From NCBI GenBank assembly GCA_020444515.1, contig JAHLKX010000003.1:448997-512996 (forward strand): a stretch of 64,000 nucleotides of DNA, in the 5' to 3' direction. The notes beneath the pieces were generated by a model that saw only the letters and a program-made list of their open reading frames with translations, did not search any database and had not been told where the DNA came from. The stretch is from Bacteroidota bacterium. Lineage in GTDB: Bacteria > Bacteroidota > Bacteroidia > Bacteroidales > JAADJA01. Shown piece by piece: positions 1 through 8,686 of the stretch; within the stretch, counting starts at the first letter, position 1, and every line of letters begins with the position of its first letter. The position numbers were made by a program, and so were the translations under genes.

Positions 1-665
1 AAGGGCACACTGAGTGAATAACCCAAATATTCATCATATTCAATTACCGCGCGTTGGTCCTGAAACTTCACAGTTTTATAATTCTGGTCAGATGAAGATG
101 AGCCATAAGCACCTGAAGCAAGATAGGCACTGGCAGCAGATAACATAGCGGCATCATTTCCAATATTTACCCTGAACTCCGTATCACCTTTGCGGTAAAC
201 CCGTGATATAACCATTCCTATAAATCCGATTCCTGAACTGGTCACATTATCTTCCTCTTTCACAGCAGGTAAGCCATGAATGGTTTCCGGTAAATCATTG
301 AGGATATTACTCCCGATCTCAAGCTCAATACCCAAAATGGCCTGCCGAACGGCATATCGGGCATTGCTGTAATTTTTTCCCTCAAAAGCGTTTGTAGCAT
401 CTTCGATGTTTGCCTTAACGTCCGGGACAGATGAATTGAGTCCGCCTCCTCTTGTATTGTTAGTGCTACTTGAAGACGAATTGCCTTCTCGAGAGCCCGT
501 TTTTCCGGTCTCCTTACTTTGATTATCATCACCGAAAAGATTATCGATAACCTTATCTTCGGTTTTATTTTTCAGCTTTTTCAATATGCCCTGTGACAGG
601 ACCGGATGAGCTGATATCAAGGCAAACATCAGCATCAAGCTTGTTAAAATCGTGATTTTTCTCAT
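1..665 (-). CDS. secreted protein of unknown function, C-terminus cut by the window edge
   Basis: An ATG on the reverse strand at 665 opens a frame that stays open to base 1, giving 221 visible codons. The first ~25 residues form a signal peptide (MRKIT, then a hydrophobic stretch ending near HPVLSQG). Next come a Lys-rich helical patch, a Ser/Asn/Thr/Gly-rich linker (about residues 55-75) and a compact domain with a helical part (TNAFEGKNYSNARYAVRQAI) followed by an alternating beta pattern. I do not recognise the family. The protein is probably periplasmic or surface exposed. There is no visible neighbour on its downstream side. A CAAAAATA at 728-735 could be a reverse-strand -7 element, but no matching -33 element was found. 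Confidence 0.75.
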   Translation of the reverse strand, partial: MRKITILTSLMLMFALISAHPVLSQGILKKLKNKTEDKVIDNLFGDDNQSKETGKTGSREGNSSSSSTNNTRGGGLNSSVPDVKANIEDATNAFEGKNYSNARYAVRQAILGIELEIGSNILNDLPETIHGLPAVKEEDNVTSSGIGFIGMVISRVYRKGDTEFRVNIGNDAAMLSAASAYLASGAYGSSSSDQNYKTVKFQDQRAVIEYDEYLGYSLSVP

Positions 666-1226
666 AATTTATTTAAGGTTCATTTACCATGCGAATTTAT
701 GAATATTCCTTTCCTGAAAATATTTAACAAAAATATTCCTGCGAACTTAATATTTCTTTTAACCGGTGTGCCAAAAAAACAGGTTCAAAAATGTGATTCC
801 GTTAACTCATATGTGTCATTCATAAAGTCAAACATGAAAATGGATGAACTGTTCAAAAAACAGGGTTTATAAAAACCAATGAATTTAGGATAGAAAAAAC
901 GACCTACAAAATGGCTAAAAGCCCCTTACTAGCTGTTGATCAAGCTTTTAATCGGATTTGAATAAAGTTTTCGAAGGATCATTCTTAATTTTTATGAGAT
1001 ATAAATTGTCCGCAATTGAACAATATGGTCAGTAGCTGAACACTTTATTGTCCGGTAAAAGCCCTCGGGGCACACATAAGAACCTAACATACAATAACTT
1101 ATGCCATAGGGTATCAATTTTGCCATTACTTCATACAGATACAGACAATTGACAACCAACAATTCTGTACGATAAAACACCAATTTAAATTATGAACATC
1201 GAACCAATAACTTAAAATTTTAAACT
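666..1226. other. 561-bp intergenic region, no gene supported
   Basis: AT-rich spacer between two divergently transcribed genes. A 63-codon reverse ORF (992-1183) exists but has Cys/Tyr/Ile-heavy composition unlike a Bacteroidota protein and no promoter. No convincing promoter pair, hairpin or repeat was seen. Confidence 0.5.
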
Positions 1227-1907
1227 ATGAAAACACTAACATTCAACAAATCAGTTATGACCATCATGAGTGTATTTTTAATGGCACTGATCATGATGAG
1301 TTGCTCCAAAGATGATGACATCGACACACCCATGACCCTGCCTGATTCAGATGGGTATTCAAAAACATTGAGTCCTGCTGAAAAAGAAGGATTACTCTAT
1401 CTTGCTGAAAAAGAAAAAATGATGCGTAATGTTTATGAATCCATCAGCACCATGTATGAGAATACTGTTTTTGCAGATCTGAGCGTGGCCAAAGCGCAAC
1501 ACATGAATTTATTATCAGTCAAAATTGATAAATATGACCTGGAGAATCCCATTGGAACCTTGAGCCACGATGAATTTCAAAATCCATTGATCCAAAATGA
1601 ATTTGATGAGTTTACTAGTTTTGCAAATTTGACGCTGGTTGATGCCATTGTTTATAGTAAAGCATTGGAAGAATCAACGATTGATGATCTTGAGGTTTTG
1701 CTGGAAAATGTAAAGGGAAATGGTGATTTAGTGCATACTTACAGACAGATCCTTGAAAGTTCACAATTAAACCTGGATGCACTATCATTGGAAACCAAGG
1801 GACTGATCGATATAGCTGTGTGGTATGATCCGGTTAAAGTTTTTAAACCAAAAATTAAAGGGGTTCGGGATATCATCAAATTATTTGATCCCATCAAGGA
1901 GGATTGA
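1227..1907 (+). CDS. DUF2202 ferritin-like lipoprotein with altered metal-ligand positions
   Basis: 226 aa. The signal ends in a lipobox with the acylated Cys at residue 26 (MMSC), followed by an acidic DDDID stretch, so it is a lipoprotein. From about residue 48 it follows the DUF2202 four-helix ferritin-like pattern: EKEKMMRNVYESI, then KAQHMNLL, a central FDEFTSFANLTLVDAIVYS segment, EESTIDDLE, and a final helix. In the family as I know it the second helix reads E-x-x-H-M and the last helix has an S-x-x-H-L motif. Here they read KAQHM and SSQLNLDAL, so two or three acidic/His positions appear replaced. Metal binding may therefore be weakened or lost. It stands alone and is followed by a strong terminator. 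Confidence 0.8.
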   Translation: MKTLTFNKSVMTIMSVFLMALIMMSCSKDDDIDTPMTLPDSDGYSKTLSPAEKEGLLYLAEKEKMMRNVYESISTMYENTVFADLSVAKAQHMNLLSVKIDKYDLENPIGTLSHDEFQNPLIQNEFDEFTSFANLTLVDAIVYSKALEESTIDDLEVLLENVKGNGDLVHTYRQILESSQLNLDALSLETKGLIDIAVWYDPVKVFKPKIKGVRDIIKLFDPIKED

Positions 1908-1962
1908 TAAGGATTTGAAAGGACCTGCTAAAACGAGCAACATAATGATTAATTGATTCTGC

Positions 1963-1998
1963 GGGCCGGCTGGTAAAACCAGCCGGCCCTTCTTTTTT
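1963..1998 (+). terminator. intrinsic terminator after the DUF2202 gene
   Basis: A perfect 11-bp GC-rich stem (GGGCCGGCTGG at 1963-1973 pairing with 1979-1989) has a 5-nt loop TAAAA and is followed by TTC and six T (1990-1998). This is a canonical rho-independent terminator. Confidence 0.93.
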
Positions 1999-2064
1999 CT
2001 GAGGCTCCCAATCATTTCAAGGAATTCCGTAAATTCGTCACATCAAACGACAATACGCCCGCAT

Positions 2065-3105
2065 ATGAAAAAAAACCATTACTCCCGAAGAAATTTCATA
2101 AAAACCCTTGCCAGCGGAACGGCAGCCATACCAGTGATGTCAACAATCCCCGGGTTAAAGACCAATGCATCCGAATTTACTTTACAGAATAAAAGCAGGA
2201 TCGTTCTGGTTAAACATCCAAAAGTCATTGATAATGAAGGCCTGGTTCAGCAAACACTTGTGAACGAAATGATCAACAGGGCAATTCTGACCTTGAGTGA
2301 TCAAAAAACAGTCATAGATGCCTGGGGTCAATATTTTAGCAAGGATGAAAAAATCAGTTTAAAAATAAACACACTTGGCCTTGACAACCTGATGGGAACT
2401 AGCTACATCCAACATTTCAATAGTGTCAGCACGGCCATCATCAAGGGATTACAGACGCTTTCTATTGAGGACCGGGATCTGTTTATTTGGGACCGGAGTG
2501 ATGAAGAAATTACCAATGCCGGTTATTCCATTTCCCGGCAGGAAGGAACCCTTAGAATTATGGGAACACGAAAACAACGCCGAGGTGAACCCGAAGGATT
2601 CGATCAGCACTCTTACCCGGTTGGTTCACTAAGTACACGTGTCCACCAGTTTATCACAGAACAATGTCATTCATTTATCAACATTCCGGTTCTAAAGACC
2701 CATCGGATTGCGGGTATAACCGGAAGCCTTAAAAATCACTATGGTTCAATAAACAATCCGCGGGAGTTTCATCAAAATAATGCCACCAACCCGGGTATTC
2801 CTGAAATCAATGCCATCCCGGTGATCAGAAACAAGCAAAAACTGATCATTGCCGATGCCCTATTGGGCGTGTATGAGGGCGGCCCCCGATGGAACCAGGA
2901 AATGATATGGCCATTTGGAGGGATCATTGCTGGTACTGATCCGGTAGCCATGGATACTGTTCTACTGTCAATCATTAATCAAAAACGATTGGAGGAAGAA
3001 CTGGAACCCATTGAATCAGCAATCCATTTGCCCCTCTCAGAAAAACTAGGATTGGGAAATCATCAGCTTGAAAATATTGACTTGATTGAAATCAACCTGG
3101 CTTAA
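2065..3105 (+). CDS. Tat-exported DUF362 domain protein
   Basis: 346 aa. The N-terminus carries a twin-arginine signal (SRRNFIK at residues 7-13, then a moderately hydrophobic stretch ending near residue 35). The body matches the DUF362 family: an early KINTLG segment, the central PVLKTHRIAGITGSLKNHYG block with its conserved Lys/His, and a late IADALLG...GGIIAGTDPVAMD block. No cysteine cluster is present, so unlike ferredoxin-linked DUF362 proteins this one has no visible Fe-S module. Tat export suggests it folds, perhaps with a cofactor, before secretion. The family has no settled biochemical role. It is monocistronic, about 200 bp before the next gene. Confidence 0.85.
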   Translation: MKKNHYSRRNFIKTLASGTAAIPVMSTIPGLKTNASEFTLQNKSRIVLVKHPKVIDNEGLVQQTLVNEMINRAILTLSDQKTVIDAWGQYFSKDEKISLKINTLGLDNLMGTSYIQHFNSVSTAIIKGLQTLSIEDRDLFIWDRSDEEITNAGYSISRQEGTLRIMGTRKQRRGEPEGFDQHSYPVGSLSTRVHQFITEQCHSFINIPVLKTHRIAGITGSLKNHYGSINNPREFHQNNATNPGIPEINAIPVIRNKQKLIIADALLGVYEGGPRWNQEMIWPFGGIIAGTDPVAMDTVLLSIINQKRLEEELEPIESAIHLPLSEKLGLGNHQLENIDLIEINLA

Positions 3106-3310
3106 GGTTTTTGGCTATCCTTTTATCCATTAAGGATTCATTGTGAATGCAATTTTTATTGTACCTTTAGCAGCAAAATCAGGAATTTATTCCATTGATC
3201 TATTTCGTTAGATTTATCCTCTCACCGACACCCCTATTACAATAACGGGAGATTGTAGTTAAATCTTAGCGCATGGGGTCATCACTAATATTCAGAAAAA
3301 CTTCACACTA

Positions 3311-5092
3311 TTGAAACAACACATTGCTCATTTACTAAATACCAGGGTTAATCAATATGGTTCCCAAACATGTTATCGCTACCTTGATAAACAAGATCAT
3401 ACTTATAAAGACATAAGCTGGAGCGAGGTTAAACAGCAGTCCGATCATGTATCCCACGCACTCTTTGAACTGGGTTTTCGTCAAAAGTCAAACATAGGGA
3501 TTTTTAGCAATAACTGTCCGGAATGGGCCTTCACGGATTATGGCATTTTTGGTATTCGTGGAGTATGTGTTCCCTTTTTTGGAACCGCTACGCGGGATCA
3601 GGTGAAATATATCGCCGACGAAACTGATATGAACATCATGTTCGTTGGGAATGGAGAGCAATATGAAAAAGCACGTTGGTTGCTTGACCAACCAGGATCG
3701 CTTGAAAAAATAGTTTATTTCGATGAAAGTATAGCTAGTGATGACAATCGATGCATGAGTTTCAAGGAATTTCTAAAACTTGATGAGAAAGGCGAGCAAG
3801 CATCTGCCGTTGAAGAGATATTCGAATCTGCTGAACCAACGGATATTGCCACTATTATTTATACATCAGGCACAACCGGTGAACCAAAGGGTGTGATGTT
3901 AACGCATGATAATTTCATGTTCTGTTTTGAAATGCATGACAAACGCCTTGATGTTACCGATCAGGATGTCAGTATGTGTTTTTTGCCATTAAGCCATATC
4001 TTTGAACGCACCTGGTCGTATTACATGATGCATTGCGGGACCACTAATGTTTTCCTGGAAAATCCGAAGGAAGTTATCAACCAGCTACCCAAGGCCAATC
4101 CCACGCTGATGTGCACCGTTCCAAGATTTTTTGAAAAAACGCATGAGGGAATCATGGCGGAATACCACAAATGGCCGGTTTTTAAAAGACGAATATTTGA
4201 CTGGTCCATAAAAACTGGTCATAAACGATCGGATTATAAAAGTCGTAACCAAAACCTTCCATGGGATCTGGGCTTGCTCAGCAGTATTGCAGATAAACTG
4301 GTATTGAAAAAACTTAGAAATATCTTTGGTCAGTCCATGCGAACCATGCCCTGCTCTGGTGCAGCTATCCGACCGGAATTACTCCGCTTTTTTCATGCAA
4401 CCGGTTTATTTATAAACTATGGTTACGGTGCGACCGAGACAACGGCAACGGTTTCATGCTTCAGGACCGATGTTTATGAATTTGACTCCTGTGGAACCAC
4501 CATGCCTGACCTCCAGGTAAAAATCAGCGATCAAAATGAAATACTGGTCAAAGGCCGGACGGTTTTCTCAGGTTATTACAAAAAACCGGTTGAAACCAAA
4601 GATGTATTATCCGACGGCTGGTATGCCACTGGCGATGAAGGCCATATTTCAGAAAAGGGAAACCTTGTCATGACCGACCGGCTGCGGGATCTATTTAAAA
4701 CATCCGTTGGTAAATATGTTTCACCCCAGAAAATAGAATTATTAATTGGACAGGACAAATACATTGAGCAAATTATCATTTTTGGTGATAACCTCAAATA
4801 CATCACAGCTTTGATCGTGCCATCATTTGAATCGATAAAATGGGAACTTGTTAAAAATGGAATAGCTGCTACCAATCCGAAAGAATTAATCGCACACAAC
4901 AAAGTCATCGAAATTATTCAGGAAAGATTGGATTTACTCCAGGAATCACTGGCACCTTTTGAAAAAGTAGTTAGGTTCTCCTTATTGCATGAGCCTTTTT
5001 CAGTTGAAAATGAAGCCATGACCAGTACCCTAAAACTAAAAAGACGGATCATCGCACAGCAATATAAAGAACTGATTGAAAAGATGTACTAG
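3311..5092 (+). CDS. long-chain acyl-CoA synthetase (AMP-forming)
   Basis: 593 aa AMP-binding enzyme that activates fatty acids to acyl-CoA. The P-loop-like motif YTSGTTGEPKGVMLTH starts at Tyr184. Other family motifs are LPLSHIFERTW, YGATETTA, the hinge GDEGHISEKG...DRLRDLFKTS, and the C-terminal TLKLKRR that carries the catalytic lysine. Length and motif order fit bacterial FadD15-type ligases. The first codon is TTG at 3311; no better in-frame ATG lies upstream and the sequence is conserved-looking from the start. The stop overlaps the stop of the convergent acyltransferase gene by 4 bp. Substrate chain length cannot be read from the sequence. Confidence 0.9.
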   Translation: MKQHIAHLLNTRVNQYGSQTCYRYLDKQDHTYKDISWSEVKQQSDHVSHALFELGFRQKSNIGIFSNNCPEWAFTDYGIFGIRGVCVPFFGTATRDQVKYIADETDMNIMFVGNGEQYEKARWLLDQPGSLEKIVYFDESIASDDNRCMSFKEFLKLDEKGEQASAVEEIFESAEPTDIATIIYTSGTTGEPKGVMLTHDNFMFCFEMHDKRLDVTDQDVSMCFLPLSHIFERTWSYYMMHCGTTNVFLENPKEVINQLPKANPTLMCTVPRFFEKTHEGIMAEYHKWPVFKRRIFDWSIKTGHKRSDYKSRNQNLPWDLGLLSSIADKLVLKKLRNIFGQSMRTMPCSGAAIRPELLRFFHATGLFINYGYGATETTATVSCFRTDVYEFDSCGTTMPDLQVKISDQNEILVKGRTVFSGYYKKPVETKDVLSDGWYATGDEGHISEKGNLVMTDRLRDLFKTSVGKYVSPQKIELLIGQDKYIEQIIIFGDNLKYITALIVPSFESIKWELVKNGIAATNPKELIAHNKVIEIIQERLDLLQESLAPFEKVVRFSLLHEPFSVENEAMTSTLKLKRRIIAQQYKELIEKMY

Positions 5093-5955
5093 CGGGAAAG
5101 TTTCCAACGGCGATGAGACCAAAGCCAGTTTTCCGGTTTTTTTTGAATGGCTCTTTCCAGTGAAGCAGCATATCGCCGGATAATTTCACCTTCTGGCAAC
5201 TGCTGCGGATCATCAGATATTAATGAGAGGGTGAGTTCATAATAACCTCGTTTGATTCTATGAATATCCACAAAAAATACAGGATATTGGTAGCGCCTGG
5301 CATACTTTTCAGGTCCGAATAAAAAGGCAGTATCCCTGCCCAGAAAACGGACCCATTTAGCCCGGTTCCCTTGTGAAGGACTCTGGTCAGAAGCCAAAAT
5401 ATAAATCACCTGTTCGCTTTTATTCCGTTCAAATGTTTCAATGGTTTTATAAATGGAAGCCAGCTCTGTTCCATACTTACTTCGGCTCCAACGCGTAAAC
5501 CGATCAACCCACTTATTATTAAGGGGTTTGTAAAGTGCAATATTTTTATGCTCCAATTGCAGGCTACCCGACATGCTACCCCACTCCCAATTCGTATAAT
5601 GACTGGGCAACGAAATTATACTCATTCCTTTTTCAAAATAGGGATGCAATACCTCAGGATTTACAACTTTGTGCCGTTTTACAATTTGCTTCCGGGTCAT
5701 GGTAAAAGCCTTTATTCCTTCCAACAAAATATCGCTCAGATTTCTATAAAAATGATGGACAATTTTTCGGACTTCCTTCTGATCCATTTCTGGAAAGGAC
5801 TTTTTAATATTATCCTCCACTACATCCCTGCGGTAACGAAATACATGTAACAATAAAAAACTTACAAAATCGGATATAGGGTACAACAGGAAAAAGGGAA
5901 TCAGTCCTATCAGCACCACAAAGATGATAATTAATATGGCCAGGATTAAATTCAT
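5089..5955 (-). CDS. LpxL/HtrB-like lipid acyltransferase
   Basis: 288 aa from the chosen ATG at 5955. It has an N-terminal membrane anchor (MNLILAILIIIFVVLIG) and a lysophospholipid acyltransferase fold with the H-x4-E catalytic motif SHYTNWEW (His about residue 119, Glu about 124), a following ALYKPLNNKW segment, and ASDQSPSQGNRAKWVRFLG, typical of the lipid A lauroyl/myristoyl transferase family. Bacteroidota often carry a single such enzyme for secondary acylation of lipid A; an aminolipid substrate is another possibility. The longer start at 5994 would add 13 residues ahead of the anchor and crowd the divergent gene, so I prefer 5955. Confidence 0.87.
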   Translation of the reverse strand: MNLILAILIIIFVVLIGLIPFFLLYPISDFVSFLLLHVFRYRRDVVEDNIKKSFPEMDQKEVRKIVHHFYRNLSDILLEGIKAFTMTRKQIVKRHKVVNPEVLHPYFEKGMSIISLPSHYTNWEWGSMSGSLQLEHKNIALYKPLNNKWVDRFTRWSRSKYGTELASIYKTIETFERNKSEQVIYILASDQSPSQGNRAKWVRFLGRDTAFLFGPEKYARRYQYPVFFVDIHRIKRGYYELTLSLISDDPQQLPEGEIIRRYAASLERAIQKKPENWLWSHRRWKLSR

Positions 5956-6029
5956 ACAAAAAGTCCGGGCTAAAATTACACGTTTTTCACACAACGACTT
6001 TCAAATTCTGTTTTTACATGGGATTCTAG

Positions 6030-6037
6030 TATTTTTG
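6030..6037 (+). promoter_or_regulatory. possible -7 element for the O-acyltransferase operon
   Basis: TATTTTTG matches the Bacteroidota TAnnTTTG -7 box and lies 18 bp before the chosen ATG at 6056. No TTTG -33 element at the right spacing was found, so this is tentative. It supports the downstream start at 6056. Confidence 0.3.
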
Positions 6038-6055
6038 CCGGGTTTATTCACAACA

Positions 6056-7507
6056 ATGTTATTTAGTTCAGCCATATTTTTATTTTCATTTCTTCCGATA
6101 GTGATTATTGGATACTACTTGCTTCGTGGAACCTGGCGGAATGTTTTCCTGTTGATTTCCAGTTTGGTATTTTTCGCCTGGGGTGGTGTAAGCTATTCAT
6201 TGCTTCTGATCTTGTCCATCATAACCAACTACATTTTCGGTTTACTGATCAATAAAAATAAAAACAATCACAGGGCAAGAATTTATCTCATCATTGGTAT
6301 TGTTCTGAACTTAATGATGCTCGGGATTTTTAAATATGCAGGTTTTATTGCTGAAAACATCAATCAACTCTTTGAAGTGGCCGGGATCCCCCCCATGCCC
6401 AATCCTAAAATCCTGTTGCCCATTGGTATCTCATTTTATACGTTTCAGTCGCTTTCATACCTGGTGGACCTGTATCGTAAAGAAACAGATGTCCAACGGA
6501 ACATTCTGCGATTGGGTTTATACATATCACTTTTCCCACAGCTGATTGCGGGGCCCATCGTTAGATATCATGATATTGCTTCACAACTTCAGCAACGCAT
6601 AACCAGTTTTGAAAAATTCAGTTATGGGGTTCAGCGTTTCCTGACCGGTTTAGCAAAAAAAGTATTGATCGCCAATAGTTTTGCGGTTATAGCAGATCAA
6701 TACTTTGCATTCAATCCAACCGAATTATCGATGACCATGGCCTGGATGGGGATCATCGCCTATACCTTTCAGATCTATTTTGATTTTTCCGGATATTCGG
6801 ATATGGCCATCGGACTGGGAGCTATCTTTGGATTCAGAATTCCTGAAAACTTTAACTATCCTTATGCATCACGTTCGATCAGGGAATTTTGGCGCAGATG
6901 GCACATCTCTCTATCAACGTGGTTTCGGGATTATCTTTATGTTCCGATGGGAGGAAACAGGATCTCCGTTAAAAGAACCTATTTCAACCTATTGATTGTA
7001 TTTTTTCTCACCGGTTTATGGCATGGCGCCAGCTGGAATTTTATTGTTTGGGGTCTCATTCACGGTCTTTTTATGGTAATTGAACGCTTGGGCTGGGAGA
7101 AGTTCTTGCACAAAACATGGAAACCACTTCAGCATATTTATACCTTGTTTATCGTGATCATGGCCTGGGTTCTTTTCAGGGCCGATAACTTTGATCACGC
7201 CTGGCAATACTATGGAGCCCTGTTTGGGCAAACAGTTCCTCAATATGGACTTTATGAGATCAGTCAGTACCTCAATCCTGAATTATACTTAATAACTGTA
7301 ATCGCAGTCATCGCTTCTGTGAATGGATTTGGATTGTTTGCAAAATTTATCAAATTGAACTTAAATAAAATATCAGACCGCCTTGTTATTTATATTGAAG
7401 CTGGGAAGGCGTTACTAACCAATCTATATTTTGTCGGATTACTTGTCCTGTGTGCTATGTATTTAATTGCTGAAACTTATAACCCCTTTATCTACTTCAG
7501 ATTCTGA
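6056..7507 (+). CDS. MBOAT-family O-acyltransferase, AlgI type
   Basis: 483 aa polytopic membrane protein. It shows the AlgI signature: FDFSGYSDMAIGLG, then FNYPYASRSIREFWRRWH, LSTWFRDYLYVPMGG, and the invariant GLWHGASW with the catalytic His near residue 323. An open frame extends back to 5924, but that extension is hydrophilic and overlaps the divergent acyltransferase. The ATG at 6056 gives MLFSSAIFLFSFLPI, the usual AlgI-like N-terminus. AlgI-type proteins move acyl groups across the inner membrane to a periplasmic partner. The next gene overlaps by one base (TGATG) and encodes that partner type. The acceptor polymer is unknown; no alginate synthesis genes are in view. Confidence 0.9.
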   Translation: MLFSSAIFLFSFLPIVIIGYYLLRGTWRNVFLLISSLVFFAWGGVSYSLLLILSIITNYIFGLLINKNKNNHRARIYLIIGIVLNLMMLGIFKYAGFIAENINQLFEVAGIPPMPNPKILLPIGISFYTFQSLSYLVDLYRKETDVQRNILRLGLYISLFPQLIAGPIVRYHDIASQLQQRITSFEKFSYGVQRFLTGLAKKVLIANSFAVIADQYFAFNPTELSMTMAWMGIIAYTFQIYFDFSGYSDMAIGLGAIFGFRIPENFNYPYASRSIREFWRRWHISLSTWFRDYLYVPMGGNRISVKRTYFNLLIVFFLTGLWHGASWNFIVWGLIHGLFMVIERLGWEKFLHKTWKPLQHIYTLFIVIMAWVLFRADNFDHAWQYYGALFGQTVPQYGLYEISQYLNPELYLITVIAVIASVNGFGLFAKFIKLNLNKISDRLVIYIEAGKALLTNLYFVGLLVLCAMYLIAETYNPFIYFRF

Positions 7508-8676
7508 TGAATAATAAAGTTAACATACATACCATAAAAAGGATCAGGAATATCAGCCTGAGCCTGATGTTTGTTATTGTTTTATTATTCCCAACCTTAC
7601 AAAGCTATTTCAAAATCATACCAACATTAGAATCTACAGAAAAGCGGGAACCAGCTTCAAAGCCAACATTGAATTTTTCCTATTTGGACCCCTTCCCAAA
7701 ACGCTATGAAAGTTACTATAACGATCATTTCAGTTTGCGAAACCGACTTATCCGTTATAAATCCTATCTCTCAGCTATTGTTTTTAACCAATCACCTCAT
7801 CCTGACAAGGTTATTTTTGGTAAAAACAACTGGCTCTTTATAGTTAAAGATGAACTTGAGACCTACCGGGGATCAAATCTTTTTACGGATGGCCAGATTG
7901 ACACCATTGTTTCTGAATTTGTATATAGAAATCAATATTTCAATGAAAGAGGTATTACCATGTACCTGGCCATTCTCCCAACCAAGTACACAGTTTACCC
8001 TGAATATCTTCCTTTCTATATTGACCGCGTGCATTCCGACACTCGAACGGACCAAATTTTAAAATCCCTGGATACAAATAGCATTAGGGTCATTGACCTC
8101 AGGAAATATTTAATTGATAAAAAAGAGCAAGGTACACTTTATTTCGCCACTGATAATCACTGGAACAAACTGGGTGCTTATTATGGGTATAAGGGAATTA
8201 TTAAACGCATTCGTAAGGATTACCCTGTCATACCGCCTCCTGCAGACCTGTCAAATTTTCGGATCAGATATCATGAAACGAACGGGCTGAACCTGGCCCA
8301 GATGGTAAGTATGCAAACGGAATTTCAAGAGCAACATATTGAGTTGGAATCCGTCAGAAAGGAGAAGGCTCTGCCCATACCAAAGTTTGGATTTAAGGCT
8401 CCACGCTATTTTGAGTTTGAAAAAACATATGAATTAACCTACAGTGCGCATAACGATTCCCTGCCTGATCTCTTATTGATCAGGGACTCTTTTGGACTTA
8501 CCCTATCTCCCTATCTCAAAGATCATTTTGATACTTCGGTTTATATTTTCGATGCCTGGAAATACAAACTGGATCCTGAAATTGTAAATACTGTTCAGCC
8601 AGATATTGTTGTTTATGCCATCCTCGAAAGTCTTTGGGATGGATTTAGACTTGGAATGAAAGAGGAGACAAAATAA
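7507..8676 (+). CDS. AlgJ/AlgX-like periplasmic O-acetyltransferase (SGNH-type)
   Basis: 389 aa with one N-terminal membrane anchor or uncleaved signal (residues 10-30). It contains the AlgX/AlgJ features: VIFGKNNWLFI near the start of the domain, the D-x-H-W motif TDNHWNKLGAY (Asp216, His218) and the serine motif RDSFG (Ser328). These form the expected Ser-His-Asp triad of the SGNH-like acetylesterase/transferase fold. The start codon shares its A with the stop of the MBOAT gene (TGATG), so the two are translationally coupled and likely work as one O-acylation system. The target may be an exopolysaccharide or a cell-wall polymer. Confidence 0.88.
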   Translation: MNNKVNIHTIKRIRNISLSLMFVIVLLFPTLQSYFKIIPTLESTEKREPASKPTLNFSYLDPFPKRYESYYNDHFSLRNRLIRYKSYLSAIVFNQSPHPDKVIFGKNNWLFIVKDELETYRGSNLFTDGQIDTIVSEFVYRNQYFNERGITMYLAILPTKYTVYPEYLPFYIDRVHSDTRTDQILKSLDTNSIRVIDLRKYLIDKKEQGTLYFATDNHWNKLGAYYGYKGIIKRIRKDYPVIPPPADLSNFRIRYHETNGLNLAQMVSMQTEFQEQHIELESVRKEKALPIPKFGFKAPRYFEFEKTYELTYSAHNDSLPDLLLIRDSFGLTLSPYLKDHFDTSVYIFDAWKYKLDPEIVNTVQPDIVVYAILESLWDGFRLGMKEETK

Positions 8677-8686
8677 AACCGGTGCA

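Noticed and set aside
260..532. 90-codon reverse ORF
   Set aside because: It is an alternative frame inside the partial secreted-protein gene that runs from 665 off the left edge, which has a signal peptide and better composition.
992..1183. 63-codon reverse ORF in the intergenic region
   Set aside because: Composition is unlike other proteins in the window, with no promoter or neighbour support.
6056..8676. Alginate biosynthesis cluster
   Set aside because: Only the O-acylation pair is present; there are no polymerase, epimerase or export genes.
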